From assembly GCF_001995215.1 (NCBI RefSeq), contig NZ_MUXN01000017.1, positions 78,799 to 142,798 on the forward strand: DNA of 64,000 bases, in the 5' to 3' direction. Positions 44,167 through 51,716 of the stretch are shown piece by piece. Each line of letters begins with the position of its first letter. Position 1 is the stretch's first letter. Under the pieces are notes generated by a model that was given only the letters and a program-made list of their open reading frames with translations, was not told the DNA's origin and ran no database searches. This stretch comes from Amycolatopsis azurea DSM 43854. GTDB lineage: Bacteria > Actinomycetota > Actinomycetes > Mycobacteriales > Pseudonocardiaceae. Position numbers and translations under genes: made by a program.

Positions 44167-45375
44167 GTGGCTGAGCGTGATAGCTGGGCGACCATGAACG
44201 GCGCAACCCGCGTTCTTGACGCTGAGGATTCCCGAGTCGCGTTCGGCGCGCTGTTGCAGCCCGGCGCGACCGCGACTGCGAACAGTGTCGGGATTATCAA
44301 CGCCGCCGGAACTCCGGGTCAGGTCGCGGCGACGTCGCCGACACCGGACGTCAGCGTGAAGGTGTCCGCGTTCCGCGCCGTGGTCCCGGCGACCCGTGGC
44401 ATGGGGCCGTACATCGCGACGCTCGACGGCGACAAGACACTCAACGTGCTGGGCACCGACCCTGCGGACCCGTCGAACGCGCGCCGTGACCTGATCATCG
44501 CCCGGCAGACCGACACCTACTACGGCGACGGGTCGACCGCGTACACCGTGATGCGGGTCAAGGGAGTCGCGACCGGCAGCCCGACGGATCCCGACCCGAC
44601 GCAGGGCGGGGTTTACCCGGATTACCTGCTGCTGGCCCGGATCCGGATCGGCGCCGGGGCGACCGCGATCACCGGCGCGATGATCGACGACCTGCGGCCG
44701 CCGCGCGTGGTCGCCCTCGGCGGTGTCGTCCCGGTCGCGTCGGTGACCGAACGGAACGCGTTGCCGGCGGTTCCGGGGTTCACGGTGTACCGGCGCGACA
44801 AGGGATGGACCGAGGTCTACAACGGCACGTGGCAGTGCCAGGGCACCGTGACCACGGGCGCGCTCGCCGACATCACCCACCCGTTCACCGGGCAGCTCGC
44901 GATCCTCACCACCGACAACGTGCTGTACCGGTGGACCGGGTCCGCGTGGGCAGGGACGGTCAGCCTGGTCGACGGCGCGACTCCGCGCGGCATCATCGCG
45001 TTCGGTGTCCACGTGGGATCGGGCACCATCACCACGACCGACGCGCTACAGACCGAGAGGGCAACGGGCAACGTGGTGAACGGCCGGTCTTACAGGATCA
45101 CGCATGTGCGGAGTGAGGCGGGCGCCTCGAACATCCTGACGTTGGGCTACCGGTTCAAGGCAGGCGCCACGATCGATTTTGCGGGCAGCACGGTGTTCGA
45201 GTTCCACACCGACGCGCCGCCCGGCAGCTACCGCACCACGACGCGCGAGTCGTATTGGCGGGCGCCGTTCACCGGGCAAGTCACGTTCGGGGTGTCCGCG
45301 CGGGTCAACTCGGGAGTTGCGACCATCGACGAGTTTCGCGCGCGGCAGCTGATGATCGAGGACACGGGCCTCTGA
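44167..45375 (+). CDS. Minor tail protein (tail tip)
   Basis: A 402-residue protein. The N-terminal 180 residues (SWATMNGATRVLDAEDSRVA and following) resemble actinophage minor tail proteins; the C-terminal half is beta-rich with Thr/Gly content suitable for a fibre or receptor-contacting domain. GTG start with CGGAGG at 6-nt spacing. TGATG links it to the next gene. Confidence 0.8.
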   Translation: MAERDSWATMNGATRVLDAEDSRVAFGALLQPGATATANSVGIINAAGTPGQVAATSPTPDVSVKVSAFRAVVPATRGMGPYIATLDGDKTLNVLGTDPADPSNARRDLIIARQTDTYYGDGSTAYTVMRVKGVATGSPTDPDPTQGGVYPDYLLLARIRIGAGATAITGAMIDDLRPPRVVALGGVVPVASVTERNALPAVPGFTVYRRDKGWTEVYNGTWQCQGTVTTGALADITHPFTGQLAILTTDNVLYRWTGSAWAGTVSLVDGATPRGIIAFGVHVGSGTITTTDALQTERATGNVVNGRSYRITHVRSEAGASNILTLGYRFKAGATIDFAGSTVFEFHTDAPPGSYRTTTRESYWRAPFTGQVTFGVSARVNSGVATIDEFRARQLMIEDTGL

Positions 45376-46514
45376 TGGCGGCACCGATCTACACCTACAT
45401 GGTGCACGACCTGCTGACCAACGCCCCGCTCGCCGAACTGCCTTTGTCCGGGGTCGAGTATTCCAAGCGGCTCAACGACTCCGGGGCCGCGCGCGGGTCG
45501 TTCGCCGTCGAGTCGCGTACCAACCGGTTCCGGAAGGTGCGCGACCCGTACGACCTCACGATGCCCGGCCGCCGGTGCCTGTACATCTACCGCGACGACA
45601 AGCCGATGTGGGGCGGCATCATCTGGACCCGCCGCTACTCCTCGAGTTCGCGCACGGTGGAGATCGGCGCGGGGGACTGGTGGAGCTACTTCGATCACCG
45701 GAAAGTTTTGCCAATCCTGAGTTTCCCGGTGGCACCCGCCTACGACATCGCCGAGGCGCGCGTCACCTACACCGGCGATCAGAACCAGATCGCCCGCGCG
45801 CTGGTCAACCTCGCGCAGTCGCACGCCGGTGGGAACCTCGGCATCATCGGCGACACGTCGCTCTCGGAGATCAACCGTGTGCGGCAGTACGCCGGGTACG
45901 AACTGCCCTGGACGGGTGAGGCGCTGCGGCAGCTCGCCGGGGTCGAGGGCGGATCCGACATGATGTTCGACACCGGCGGGCCCGACGCGAACGGCAGGCC
46001 CACCCGGCTGTTTCGGCAGGGTGAGCCGTGGCTCGGTCAGCAAGGCTCGCCGTGGGTGTTCGAGTTCGGCGCGAACCTCCTGAGCTACACATGGCCGTCG
46101 GACGCGACCCGGTACGCGTCCCGCGGTTTCGTCACCGGCGAGGGATCCAACGACGGAACCCTGATCGCCGTCGCCGAGGATCCCAGCCGCTACGCCGGCG
46201 GTTTCCCGCTCATCGAGTCCGAGACCGCCTACACCACCGTGTCGAACGTCGACACGTTGCAAGAGCACGCCGACGCCGATCTGTTCGCGTCGCGTCTCCC
46301 GGTGGTTCTGCCGGAACTCGAGGTCCGCGGCGACCGGTCGCCGATCGTCGGCGAATGGGGACTCGGCGACGACGCGCACGTGCTCATTGAGGACGACTTC
46401 GTGCCGATCGGGATCGACACCAGTCTGCGGATCATCGGCATGTCCATCTCGCCCGGCGAGGACCGGGAATCCGTCCGGATCACCTGCGGCCCGCTGCTCG
46501 ACGACGTCGCCTGA
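45375..46514 (+). CDS. Tail hub / baseplate-like minor tail protein
   Basis: A 379-residue protein whose start (LTNAPLAELPLSGVEYSKRL NDSGAARGSF) and central GAGDWWSYFDHR segment match the ReqiPepy6/gp37-like minor tail proteins of actinophages, thought to form the tail hub. Starts one base into the upstream stop. Confidence 0.8.
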   Translation: MAAPIYTYMVHDLLTNAPLAELPLSGVEYSKRLNDSGAARGSFAVESRTNRFRKVRDPYDLTMPGRRCLYIYRDDKPMWGGIIWTRRYSSSSRTVEIGAGDWWSYFDHRKVLPILSFPVAPAYDIAEARVTYTGDQNQIARALVNLAQSHAGGNLGIIGDTSLSEINRVRQYAGYELPWTGEALRQLAGVEGGSDMMFDTGGPDANGRPTRLFRQGEPWLGQQGSPWVFEFGANLLSYTWPSDATRYASRGFVTGEGSNDGTLIAVAEDPSRYAGGFPLIESETAYTTVSNVDTLQEHADADLFASRLPVVLPELEVRGDRSPIVGEWGLGDDAHVLIEDDFVPIGIDTSLRIIGMSISPGEDRESVRITCGPLLDDVA

Positions 46515-46529
46515 ACGAAGGGAATCACG

Positions 46530-47288
46530 GTGGGGCAGCTCAACCAACCATCCAACCTGGTCGACCGGGTATCCAAAGTCGAACGCGCGCTCGAGGCGTT
46601 CCGCAAGCTGTCCGGCCTCACCTCGGCGATCATCCGCCGAGGCGGTATCACGCTGCTCGACGATTCGTTCCTCAAGGTCGTTGACGACCAGGGAACGCAG
46701 ATCCTCTACATCGGACCGAACAGCGAGGGCAAGCAGGTTGTATCGCTCGCTCGTGAGAACGGATCGGTAGTCCTTCAATCGAGCTACTTCGCCGGGCAAC
46801 CGTTCTTCGCTATGCGAGACCAGCACAACGTGATCTTGTTCTCTGACAACGCTGCGGGATCGGGCGGGATGGCGCGCCCGTGGCTGCCCATCCCGATGTA
46901 TCCACGGTTCGTCACGCACGACGAGGGTGCTGTCGATCCCGGACTCGGATACACCTACAGCAGCATGTGGATAGACAACGGCGCCATCGCAACCGAACAG
47001 GTTCTGTGGCGCGGCAGTGCGTCCGTGCTGCACAAGTTCGTGCAAGTCACTGGAGGATGGGGCCGCGCCGCGGGGTCGTCCCACGTTCCGCGCTACCGGC
47101 TCAAGTTCAACGGCACGACCGTTGGGACATGGACAGCAACGGACAGCATCGGTGCGACCGTGGGCCCGTACGACATCTCGGCATTCCTCGATCAGAACAA
47201 CGTCGCCGTAGAACTTACGTGCTCTCTCGACACCGGCGGTACGGGTGGCACGCTCTGTCAGATCGACAGTGTCTACATGAGACAGTAA
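46530..47288 (+). CDS. Minor tail protein, possible receptor-binding
   Basis: A 252-residue protein: a short coiled start (LVDRVSKVERALEAFRKLSG), a repetitive beta region (GGITLLDDSFLKVVDDQGTQ) and a C-terminal beta domain with possible carbohydrate-binding character. It is the last tail gene before lysis genes. The host-recognition role is inferred from position. Confidence 0.7.
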   Translation: MGQLNQPSNLVDRVSKVERALEAFRKLSGLTSAIIRRGGITLLDDSFLKVVDDQGTQILYIGPNSEGKQVVSLARENGSVVLQSSYFAGQPFFAMRDQHNVILFSDNAAGSGGMARPWLPIPMYPRFVTHDEGAVDPGLGYTYSSMWIDNGAIATEQVLWRGSASVLHKFVQVTGGWGRAAGSSHVPRYRLKFNGTTVGTWTATDSIGATVGPYDISAFLDQNNVAVELTCSLDTGGTGGTLCQIDSVYMRQ

Positions 47289-47300
47289 GGAGGGTGGGCC

Positions 47301-47612
47301 ATGCTCCCCGAACCCGGAAACATTGTTACGTGGCAATACGTTCGGGAGGAGCTAGCCGCCCTGCGTACTGACTTGCACGGTGAACTCGGCGGTGTCCGGA
47401 CCGACCTCGCCGACCTCGCCCGCGATCTCCGTGCGCACATGATGCAGCAGGGCCCGGAGATCGCCGTAATCAAACGACGGCTCGACGAGGTCGAACGCGA
47501 CGTCGCCGAACTGCAAACGTCCAAAAAGGACACGTGGAAGTACTGGGGATCCCTCGCCCTGATGGCGCTTGGCGTCGTCCTGTCGTGGGTGTTCACCCTG
47601 ATAGGAAAGTGA
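47301..47612 (+). CDS. Coiled-coil protein with C-terminal TM helix (XhlA-like)
   Basis: A 103-residue protein: coiled coil (LRTDLHGELGGVRTDLADLA ... IKRRLDEVERDVAEL) then a TM helix (about residues 78-100) and a short basic tail. This is the architecture of XhlA-like haemolysin/lysis accessory proteins that sit beside endolysin and holin. AAGGAGGG precedes the ATG. Confidence 0.75.
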   Translation: MLPEPGNIVTWQYVREELAALRTDLHGELGGVRTDLADLARDLRAHMMQQGPEIAVIKRRLDEVERDVAELQTSKKDTWKYWGSLALMALGVVLSWVFTLIGK

Positions 47613-47618
47613 GGCACC

Positions 47619-48377
47619 ATGGGGAAACCCTGGTATGTAGCGAACTCGCTCGACATCCTGCTCGGTCAAGTCAACGCGCTCGCGCCGGACCGGTCCCGCG
47701 TGTCCGACGGATCGATCGGCGACGCCGATCACTCGGCCCGGCTCTCGGACCACAACCCGAACGACTACCGCAACGGCGCTGGTCGGTACCAGGTGTGCGC
47801 GCGGGACTTCACCCACGACCCCGGCGACCTTGACGGGCAGTGGCTCGCCGACCGGCTCACCGGCCGCGGCGACGCGCGGCTCAAGTACGTGATCTGGAAC
47901 CGGCGCATCTGGACACCCGGCATCGGGTGGAAGTCCTACAACGGGCAGAACCTGCACACGCACCACGTGCACGTGTCCGTGCTCGCAGGTGCACGCAGCG
48001 ACTCCACCGCGCTGTGGAACCTCGGCGCCGCCGGCGCCCCGAACCCGCCCAACCCGCCCCGGCCCGCCGGGCGAATCCTGATGACGGAGGACAACATGGC
48101 AACTCTTCCCGCTGCGATGGGCGAGGGCGAGGAGGTTCTCGCCGTCCCGCCGGACGCCGACGTGAAAATCATCCTCGCGTCCAAGTCCGTGATCCATGGC
48201 GGTCACGTCTACAACTGGTCCCCGACCCCCGGTCAGGGCACCGGCGGCGACCCGGTTCGGTGGCGTACCGAGATCCAGGAAGGTGAGGCGATCCCGATCC
48301 CTCGAGGGACGTCCAAGGTCCACATCTTCTACAGCTGCGCCTCGCCCATCTCTGTGTTCATCCAGGCGATCGCGTGA
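47619..48377 (+). CDS. Endolysin with M15-like peptidase domain
   Basis: A 252-residue lysin. The N-terminal 130 residues have the zinc peptidase pattern LSDHNPND, VCARDFTHDP and HTHHVHVSV, as in VanY/M15-like actinophage LysA peptidases that cut peptidoglycan stems or bridges. A Pro-rich linker leads to a C-terminal domain of about 95 residues, probably for wall binding. An ATG at 48096 with GGAGG could start the C-terminal domain separately. It overlaps the holin gene by 4 nt. Confidence 0.85.
   Translation: MGKPWYVANSLDILLGQVNALAPDRSRVSDGSIGDADHSARLSDHNPNDYRNGAGRYQVCARDFTHDPGDLDGQWLADRLTGRGDARLKYVIWNRRIWTPGIGWKSYNGQNLHTHHVHVSVLAGARSDSTALWNLGAAGAPNPPNPPRPAGRILMTEDNMATLPAAMGEGEEVLAVPPDADVKIILASKSVIHGGHVYNWSPTPGQGTGGDPVRWRTEIQEGEAIPIPRGTSKVHIFYSCASPISVFIQAIA
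48096..48377 (+). CDS. Possible internal translation product: endolysin C-terminal domain
   Basis: An in-frame ATG (MATLPAAMGEGEEVLAVPPD) preceded by GGAGG at 5-nt spacing sits exactly at the end of the linker. It would give a 93-residue wall-binding subunit, as known for several endolysins that assemble one full-length chain with several C-terminal chains. Sequence supports the start; use is unproven. Confidence 0.45.
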   Translation: MATLPAAMGEGEEVLAVPPDADVKIILASKSVIHGGHVYNWSPTPGQGTGGDPVRWRTEIQEGEAIPIPRGTSKVHIFYSCASPISVFIQAIA

Positions 48378-48700
48378 CCGCGCAGCACAGCGGCCCGGTC
48401 GACGAACCCGGCTTCGGCGCCCGGCTCGCCGCGACCGCTCGCCGGTTCTGGAAACTGCTCGGCGCCGTCGCCGGTGGCGCGACCGGGGTCGGGGTCGCTT
48501 CCGTCCTCGACGCCGTCGGGGTCGACGTCGGCCCGTCCGGCGCGGCCGGTATCGCCCTGGTCCTCGCCGCCATTGGAACGTGGCGGGCACCGCGGAACAG
48601 CACCGACCTCGCCGAGTGGCTCGGCGAGCTGCAAGCCCACGTGGCCGCGCAGGGCGGCGATCCCGCCCGCCCGCGGCCCGAACCGCCGCCCCGTACCTGA
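48374..48700 (+). CDS. Putative holin
   Basis: A 108-residue protein with two hydrophobic segments (about residues 27-48 and 52-70) and a Pro/Arg-rich charged tail. Size, topology and position after the endolysin fit an actinophage holin that times lysis. GTG start overlaps the endolysin stop. A strong terminator follows. Confidence 0.75.
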   Translation: MTAQHSGPVDEPGFGARLAATARRFWKLLGAVAGGATGVGVASVLDAVGVDVGPSGAAGIALVLAAIGTWRAPRNSTDLAEWLGELQAHVAAQGGDPARPRPEPPPRT

Positions 48701-48709
48701 CCCGCCCTC

Positions 48710-48753
48710 GGCCGCCCCGTGCTGCCCGTTCCCACGGGCAGCACGGGGCGGCC
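48710..48753 (+). terminator. Strong terminator ending the late operon
   Basis: A perfect 20-bp stem (48710-48729 with 48734-48753) and a 4-nt loop are followed by CCCCTTTC. It starts 9 bp after the holin stop codon. Confidence 0.9.
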
Positions 48754-48816
48754 CCCCTTTCGTGTCCGGCGACGTCGGCCCCGCGCCGGGTCGGCCGCCG
48801 GCGGTTTGCATCACTC

Positions 48817-48828
48817 GAACACGTGTTC
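48817..48828 (+). promoter_or_regulatory. Candidate LexA (SOS) box
   Basis: GAACACGTGTTC, preceded by TC, matches the actinobacterial SOS box CGAAC-N4-GTTC with a perfect 12-bp palindrome. It is 57 bp upstream of the start codon of the next gene and lies between a TTTGCA -35-like hexamer (48805-48810) and a weak -10-like sequence. Placement after the late terminator suggests a separate DNA-damage-controlled promoter. Confidence 0.65.
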
Positions 48829-48885
48829 TACCGTCCACAGTGGGCGCGGCCCGGCGCCCGGCACGAGAACAGCGAGGCCCACACC

Positions 48886-49260
48886 ATGCCGACCCAACGC
48901 GAGGAACGCGACCGGCTGACCCTCAAGCGCATCGGGGAACTCGCCGACGAGTGGCGCGCCGTCGCCCGCGGCTTGCCGGTGTGGCGCCGCGACGACACGG
49001 CCGAGGGCGGCGAGCCCGGCGACATCGTGTTCCGCTCCACCGACTTCAACGCCCCTTGCATCACCGTTCACGGCATGTGGGCGCCGAACATCGCGCGGTA
49101 CCTCGAAGCGGTCGACATGTACGCCGCAGTGTCGCTCGCCGAACTGCTGTGGAGGATCGGCGGGCACGGTGGCCGCGACGACATCACGCAGCAAACGGTG
49201 CACCTGCTGCAAACTCTCGGCCTCGAACAGCACGAGGTACGACACCGGCGCAGCCGCTAG
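48886..49260 (+). CDS. Candidate SOS-controlled phage protein of unknown function
   Basis: A 124-residue protein with a helical charged start (QREERDRLTLKRIGELADEW), a middle FNAPCITVHGMWAPNIARYL and a C-terminal helix ending in basic residues. No family was recognised. It has its own promoter region with a LexA box and stands apart from the late operon. Because the prophage repressor has no self-cleavage domain, this could be an antirepressor linking SOS to induction; that role is inference. Confidence 0.65.
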   Translation: MPTQREERDRLTLKRIGELADEWRAVARGLPVWRRDDTAEGGEPGDIVFRSTDFNAPCITVHGMWAPNIARYLEAVDMYAAVSLAELLWRIGGHGGRDDITQQTVHLLQTLGLEQHEVRHRRSR

Positions 49261-49379
49261 GCGCACCCGCCGGCCGCGTCGCACTCCGGTACCGGCTTCC
49301 CGCACTCGCAGCGCAAGTCGGACAGGTCGACGGGCTGCTGCGGCAGCTGCGGCTCTTGCTGGTCCTTGTCGCCGCTCAT
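49257..49379 (-). CDS. Small Cys-rich protein (40 residues)
   Basis: A 40-residue frame starting MSGDKDQQEPQLPQQPVDLS and ending with a CxCG ... C ... C pattern like a small zinc ribbon. GAGGAAG precedes the ATG. It converges on, and overlaps by 4 nt, the stop of the 48886 gene, and overlaps the upstream small frame by 4 nt. Confidence 0.55.
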   Translation of the reverse strand: MSGDKDQQEPQLPQQPVDLSDLRCECGKPVPECDAAGGCA

Positions 49380-49480
49380 TCTTCCTCTGCCTCCGGTTCG
49401 GGGGCCTGCTCACTGCTTTTCTTGGCGGCTTCCTCACGGGCCGCGATGGCCGCTTCCGACCAGAACTCGTTAAACGCCAA
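49376..49480 (-). CDS. Possible small acidic protein (34 residues)
   Basis: A frame of 34 residues (MAFNEFWSEAAIAAREEAAK and an acidic tail) ending in an ATGA overlap with the next small gene. The only plausible start is a TTG at 49480 with GGAG 7 nt upstream, so the call is weak. Confidence 0.35.
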   Translation of the reverse strand: MAFNEFWSEAAIAAREEAAKKSSEQAPEPEAEEE

Positions 49481-49514
49481 GAGCCCACTCCATTCCGTTC
49501 TTCGGATAAAGGTT

Positions 49515-49601
49515 GCCGGGGGCGGGGCATCCCGTGTGAACCCCGCCCCCGGCGCTTGCCCGCACCGGCTCCAAACCCCTTCGGAAACTTCCGGTGCGGG
49601 C
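49515..49601. terminator. Two hairpins in the gap of the leftward accessory genes
   Basis: A 13-bp perfect stem (49515-49527 with 49541-49553) and an 11-bp stem (49558-49568 with 49591-49601) lie between the leftward accessory operon and the two small leftward frames. They probably terminate the operon. The rest of 49481-49736 shows no gene. Confidence 0.55.
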
Positions 49602-49736
49602 CCGCCCGTCGGATCACCCCTGAAACGACGGGAGGTGTGGAACCTGGTCAGCGCGCAGGGGAAAGAGCGACGCTGACCAGGCGGCCCGACGCCACGCGGG
49701 TAAGAGGGGGCCCGGCGCCGGGAGTCTTGGTGAGGG

Positions 49737-49988
49737 TCATCCGGCGGACGGCTTGCCGTTCGCCGGGCGGGCGAGCAGCACGCGACCGTTGTGGATCCGT
49801 ATATCGCCGTCGTCGAGGCCGCGGTACAGGTAGCCGCGATCGGTGAACTCCGGCGAGTTGATCCCGCCCTTGCTGACGAGGATCTGCGCCTCGCCGGCCC
49901 CGGTGCCCAGTCCCGTCACCCACACCCGGTTGGCGGCGACCTCGGCGAGGAAGTGCTCATAGCTGCCCACCTCAAACGCCGCGGTCAC
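49737..49988 (-). CDS. Accessory protein of unknown function, operon gene 4
   Basis: An 83-residue protein beginning MTAAFEVGSYEHFLAEVAAN, beta-rich (RVWVTGLGTGAGEAQILVSK). It overlaps the upstream gene by 4 nt and is the fourth gene of a leftward operon that diverges from the DUF6879/XRE trio. No domain was recognised. Confidence 0.6.
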   Translation of the reverse strand: MTAAFEVGSYEHFLAEVAANRVWVTGLGTGAGEAQILVSKGGINSPEFTDRGYLYRGLDDGDIRIHNGRVLLARPANGKPSAG

Positions 49989-50236
49989 GACAGATCGCCT
50001 TGGATCGCCCTCGGGTCGTGCAGGACGTCGACGGGCATGGCCATCGTGCCGTCAAGCTCGGCCGCCCGGTACATCAACGACGCACCGACCCGGACCAGGT
50101 CAGCACCGACCTGACGCAGAGCCGCGGCATACTCCGCGTCGTCCGGCTGCGTCGAGAGCAGCGCGATGGTGACGCGCCCGATCTCCGTATTGACGCGCGC
50201 CATCCCGGCGAGCAGCTTCCGGTCACGTGCGTCCAC
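49985..50236 (-). CDS. Accessory protein of unknown function, operon gene 3
   Basis: An 83-residue helical protein (DARDRKLLAGMARVNTEIGR). The GTG at 50236 has GGGAGG about 7 nt upstream. It overlaps gene 2 of the operon by 14 nt. It shows no recognised motif. Confidence 0.6.
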   Translation of the reverse strand: MDARDRKLLAGMARVNTEIGRVTIALLSTQPDDAEYAAALRQVGADLVRVGASLMYRAAELDGTMAMPVDVLHDPRAIQGDLS

Positions 50237-50582
50237 TGAATGCCTCCCGGGCGCGGCGCCGCGCGTCCATGTGCGCCAACCGCTGTTGGTGCTCGCAGTC
50301 CTTGCAACTGCCCACCACTGCCCGGTGGCGCGGCTCGAGGCGCATCCGGCCGACCTGCCCCCGCTCATGACCGACAGGCCACGGCCCACGAGCCCGCTCG
50401 CACCACGCGATCACCGTCGGGGCCCATTCATCCGCGAGACGCGCCGACAAGTACAGGTGCGCGGTCCCGCCGAACATCCGCCACTCGTAGCCATCTGAGG
50501 CGTTCGCGACCTCAGCGACCTGCGGAACCGGCGGGCGAACACGCCGACCGGCCCGGCGCCGCACCTTCAAACGGTGCTTCAT
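50223..50582 (-). CDS. Accessory protein with Cys pair, operon gene 2
   Basis: A 119-residue basic protein with a region WRMFGGTAHLYLSARLADEW and a later VGSCKDCEHQQRLAHMDARR segment that could hold a metal. Overlaps operon gene 1 by 4 nt (ATGA). Function is unknown. Confidence 0.6.
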   Translation of the reverse strand: MKHRLKVRRRAGRRVRPPVPQVAEVANASDGYEWRMFGGTAHLYLSARLADEWAPTVIAWCERARGPWPVGHERGQVGRMRLEPRHRAVVGSCKDCEHQQRLAHMDARRRAREAFSGRT

Positions 50583-50812
50583 CGTGAGTGCCGTTCAAGG
50601 TGCATCACGTCGTCTCGGGCCTGGTCGAGGTGTGCGGCAAGAACATCCCGCTCCGTGGCGTCGAGAAGCAGGGTAGGTCCGTCGTCAACAGCAAGGGCGA
50701 CACGAAGGTGCCCCTTCAGATTCCGCACGACACCAGTAGCCACAACGACCCGCTTGCCGTGTATGTCGCTGATCCGTTGTTGCCGTTCGATCCGCCAGTG
50801 TCGTGAAGTCAT
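50579..50812 (-). CDS. Accessory protein, operon gene 1
   Basis: A 77-residue protein: a basic start (MTSRHWRIERQQRISDIHGK) and a beta region LKGHLRVALAVDDGPTLLLD with an acidic helical end. The start may be at 50812 or 50818. First gene of the leftward operon, facing the trio across a 143-bp divergent region. Confidence 0.55.
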   Translation of the reverse strand: MTSRHWRIERQQRISDIHGKRVVVATGVVRNLKGHLRVALAVDDGPTLLLDATERDVLAAHLDQARDDVMHLERHSR

Positions 50813-50955
50813 GTCCATCAGGGTCACACGATTTCGCGAACACGCGGGAGAGATTTCGAGAAATCCAGCCGAAATGCACACGATTGGACCAATCGCAGGG
50901 CGAAACGCCGCTGACATGATCAATCCTCGCGAAACCCCCTGATAGGAGGCCCTTG
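50813..50955. promoter_or_regulatory. Divergent promoter with TTTCGCGAA and GATTTC-GA-GAAATC motifs
   Basis: This 143-bp region is AT-rich for the window. ATTTCGCGAAC (50831-50841), the inverted repeat GATTTC-GA-GAAATC (50852-50865) and TCGCGAAA near 50928 recall the 28-bp inverted repeat at 51630 (GTTCGCGAATTTC arms). They are candidate sites for the XRE regulator of the trio. Confidence 0.55.
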
Positions 50956-51186
50956 ATGTCCCACCACGACGAACCCCTCGACCTTGTGTTTCTTGGCACG
51001 ACCAGCACGGGCGGTCAGTGTCCGAACGCGTACGCCACGAACCGCGGAACCTTCGTGATCCAGGGCAGCAAGATCACTGATCCGAACGCGCTTGCGCAGC
51101 TGCACAAGCGTGGCCTGCCCGAGTGGGAGACCGCGGTTGAGATCCCCGCCGGCTTGCTCAAGTTCCTGCCGCTCGAGGACTCATGA
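50956..51186 (+). CDS. Small protein of the DUF6879/Scr1 trio
   Basis: A 76-residue protein (LVFLGTTSTGGQCPNAYATN ... AVEIPAGLLKFLP). Short proteins of this kind often precede a DUF6879 gene in Pseudonocardiales and Streptomyces. AGGAGG precedes the ATG. It overlaps the DUF6879 gene by 4 nt. Biochemical role is unknown; by analogy to other Scr1 loci it may be a partner or toxin-like element. Confidence 0.7.
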   Translation: MSHHDEPLDLVFLGTTSTGGQCPNAYATNRGTFVIQGSKITDPNALAQLHKRGLPEWETAVEIPAGLLKFLPLEDS

Positions 51187-51704
51187 TGGATCGCCTCTCC
51201 GGCGACGAGTGGGCGCGCGCGTTGCATGACTTTGAGCGCACGGCGTTCCGATTCGAATGCCAAGGCACCTACCACGAACCGTACGAACAGGAGGCACTCA
51301 GGCAGTACCTCGCGGGTGGCGAACCAGACCTGGGCTATCTGCGCGGATGGCTTGACGACGTCCGGCGAGGAACCGAGTCCGGACGTCGGTACAGCCGAGT
51401 TCGTGTACTTACTGATCCCCTCACGGACTACCTCAAATTCGAGCTAGCCGTGACGCCACACAATGCGGCCGCGGGCGAGGAGGTACGGATCCTGTCGGCT
51501 GCGCAGGCCGCCGAGATGGATCTGCCACAGGATGACTTCTGGCTGTTCGACAACAAACTCGCCACGGTCATGCACTTTGACGAGCGCGAGGGGTTCCAGT
51601 ACGCCGACGCGGTGACGGCACCCGATCAGGTTCGCGAATTTCTCGAAATTCGCGAACGCGTGTGGGATGCTGCGGTCTCGTTCCGGGAGTTCGTCATGAC
51701 GTAG
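51183..51704 (+). CDS. DUF6879 family protein
   Basis: A 173-residue protein (LSGDEWARALHDFERTAFRF ... YLRGWLDDVRRGTESGRRYS RVRV ... DFWLFDNKLATVMHFDE), the DUF6879 pattern seen next to XRE/DUF5753 regulators. It probably forms a functional set with its neighbours. A perfect 28-bp inverted repeat is embedded in its 3' end just before the XRE gene. Confidence 0.8.
   Translation: MMDRLSGDEWARALHDFERTAFRFECQGTYHEPYEQEALRQYLAGGEPDLGYLRGWLDDVRRGTESGRRYSRVRVLTDPLTDYLKFELAVTPHNAAAGEEVRILSAAQAAEMDLPQDDFWLFDNKLATVMHFDEREGFQYADAVTAPDQVREFLEIRERVWDAAVSFREFVMT
51630..51657. promoter_or_regulatory. 28-bp perfect inverted repeat upstream of the XRE gene
   Basis: GTTCGCGAATTTC and GAAATTCGCGAAC flank a TC centre with 13-bp exact arms. 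The repeat lies within the DUF6879 coding end, 60 bp before the XRE start, and its halves recur in part in the trio promoter. It is a strong candidate operator for autoregulation. Confidence 0.6.
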
Positions 51705-51716
51705 GCGAGGGTGGGA

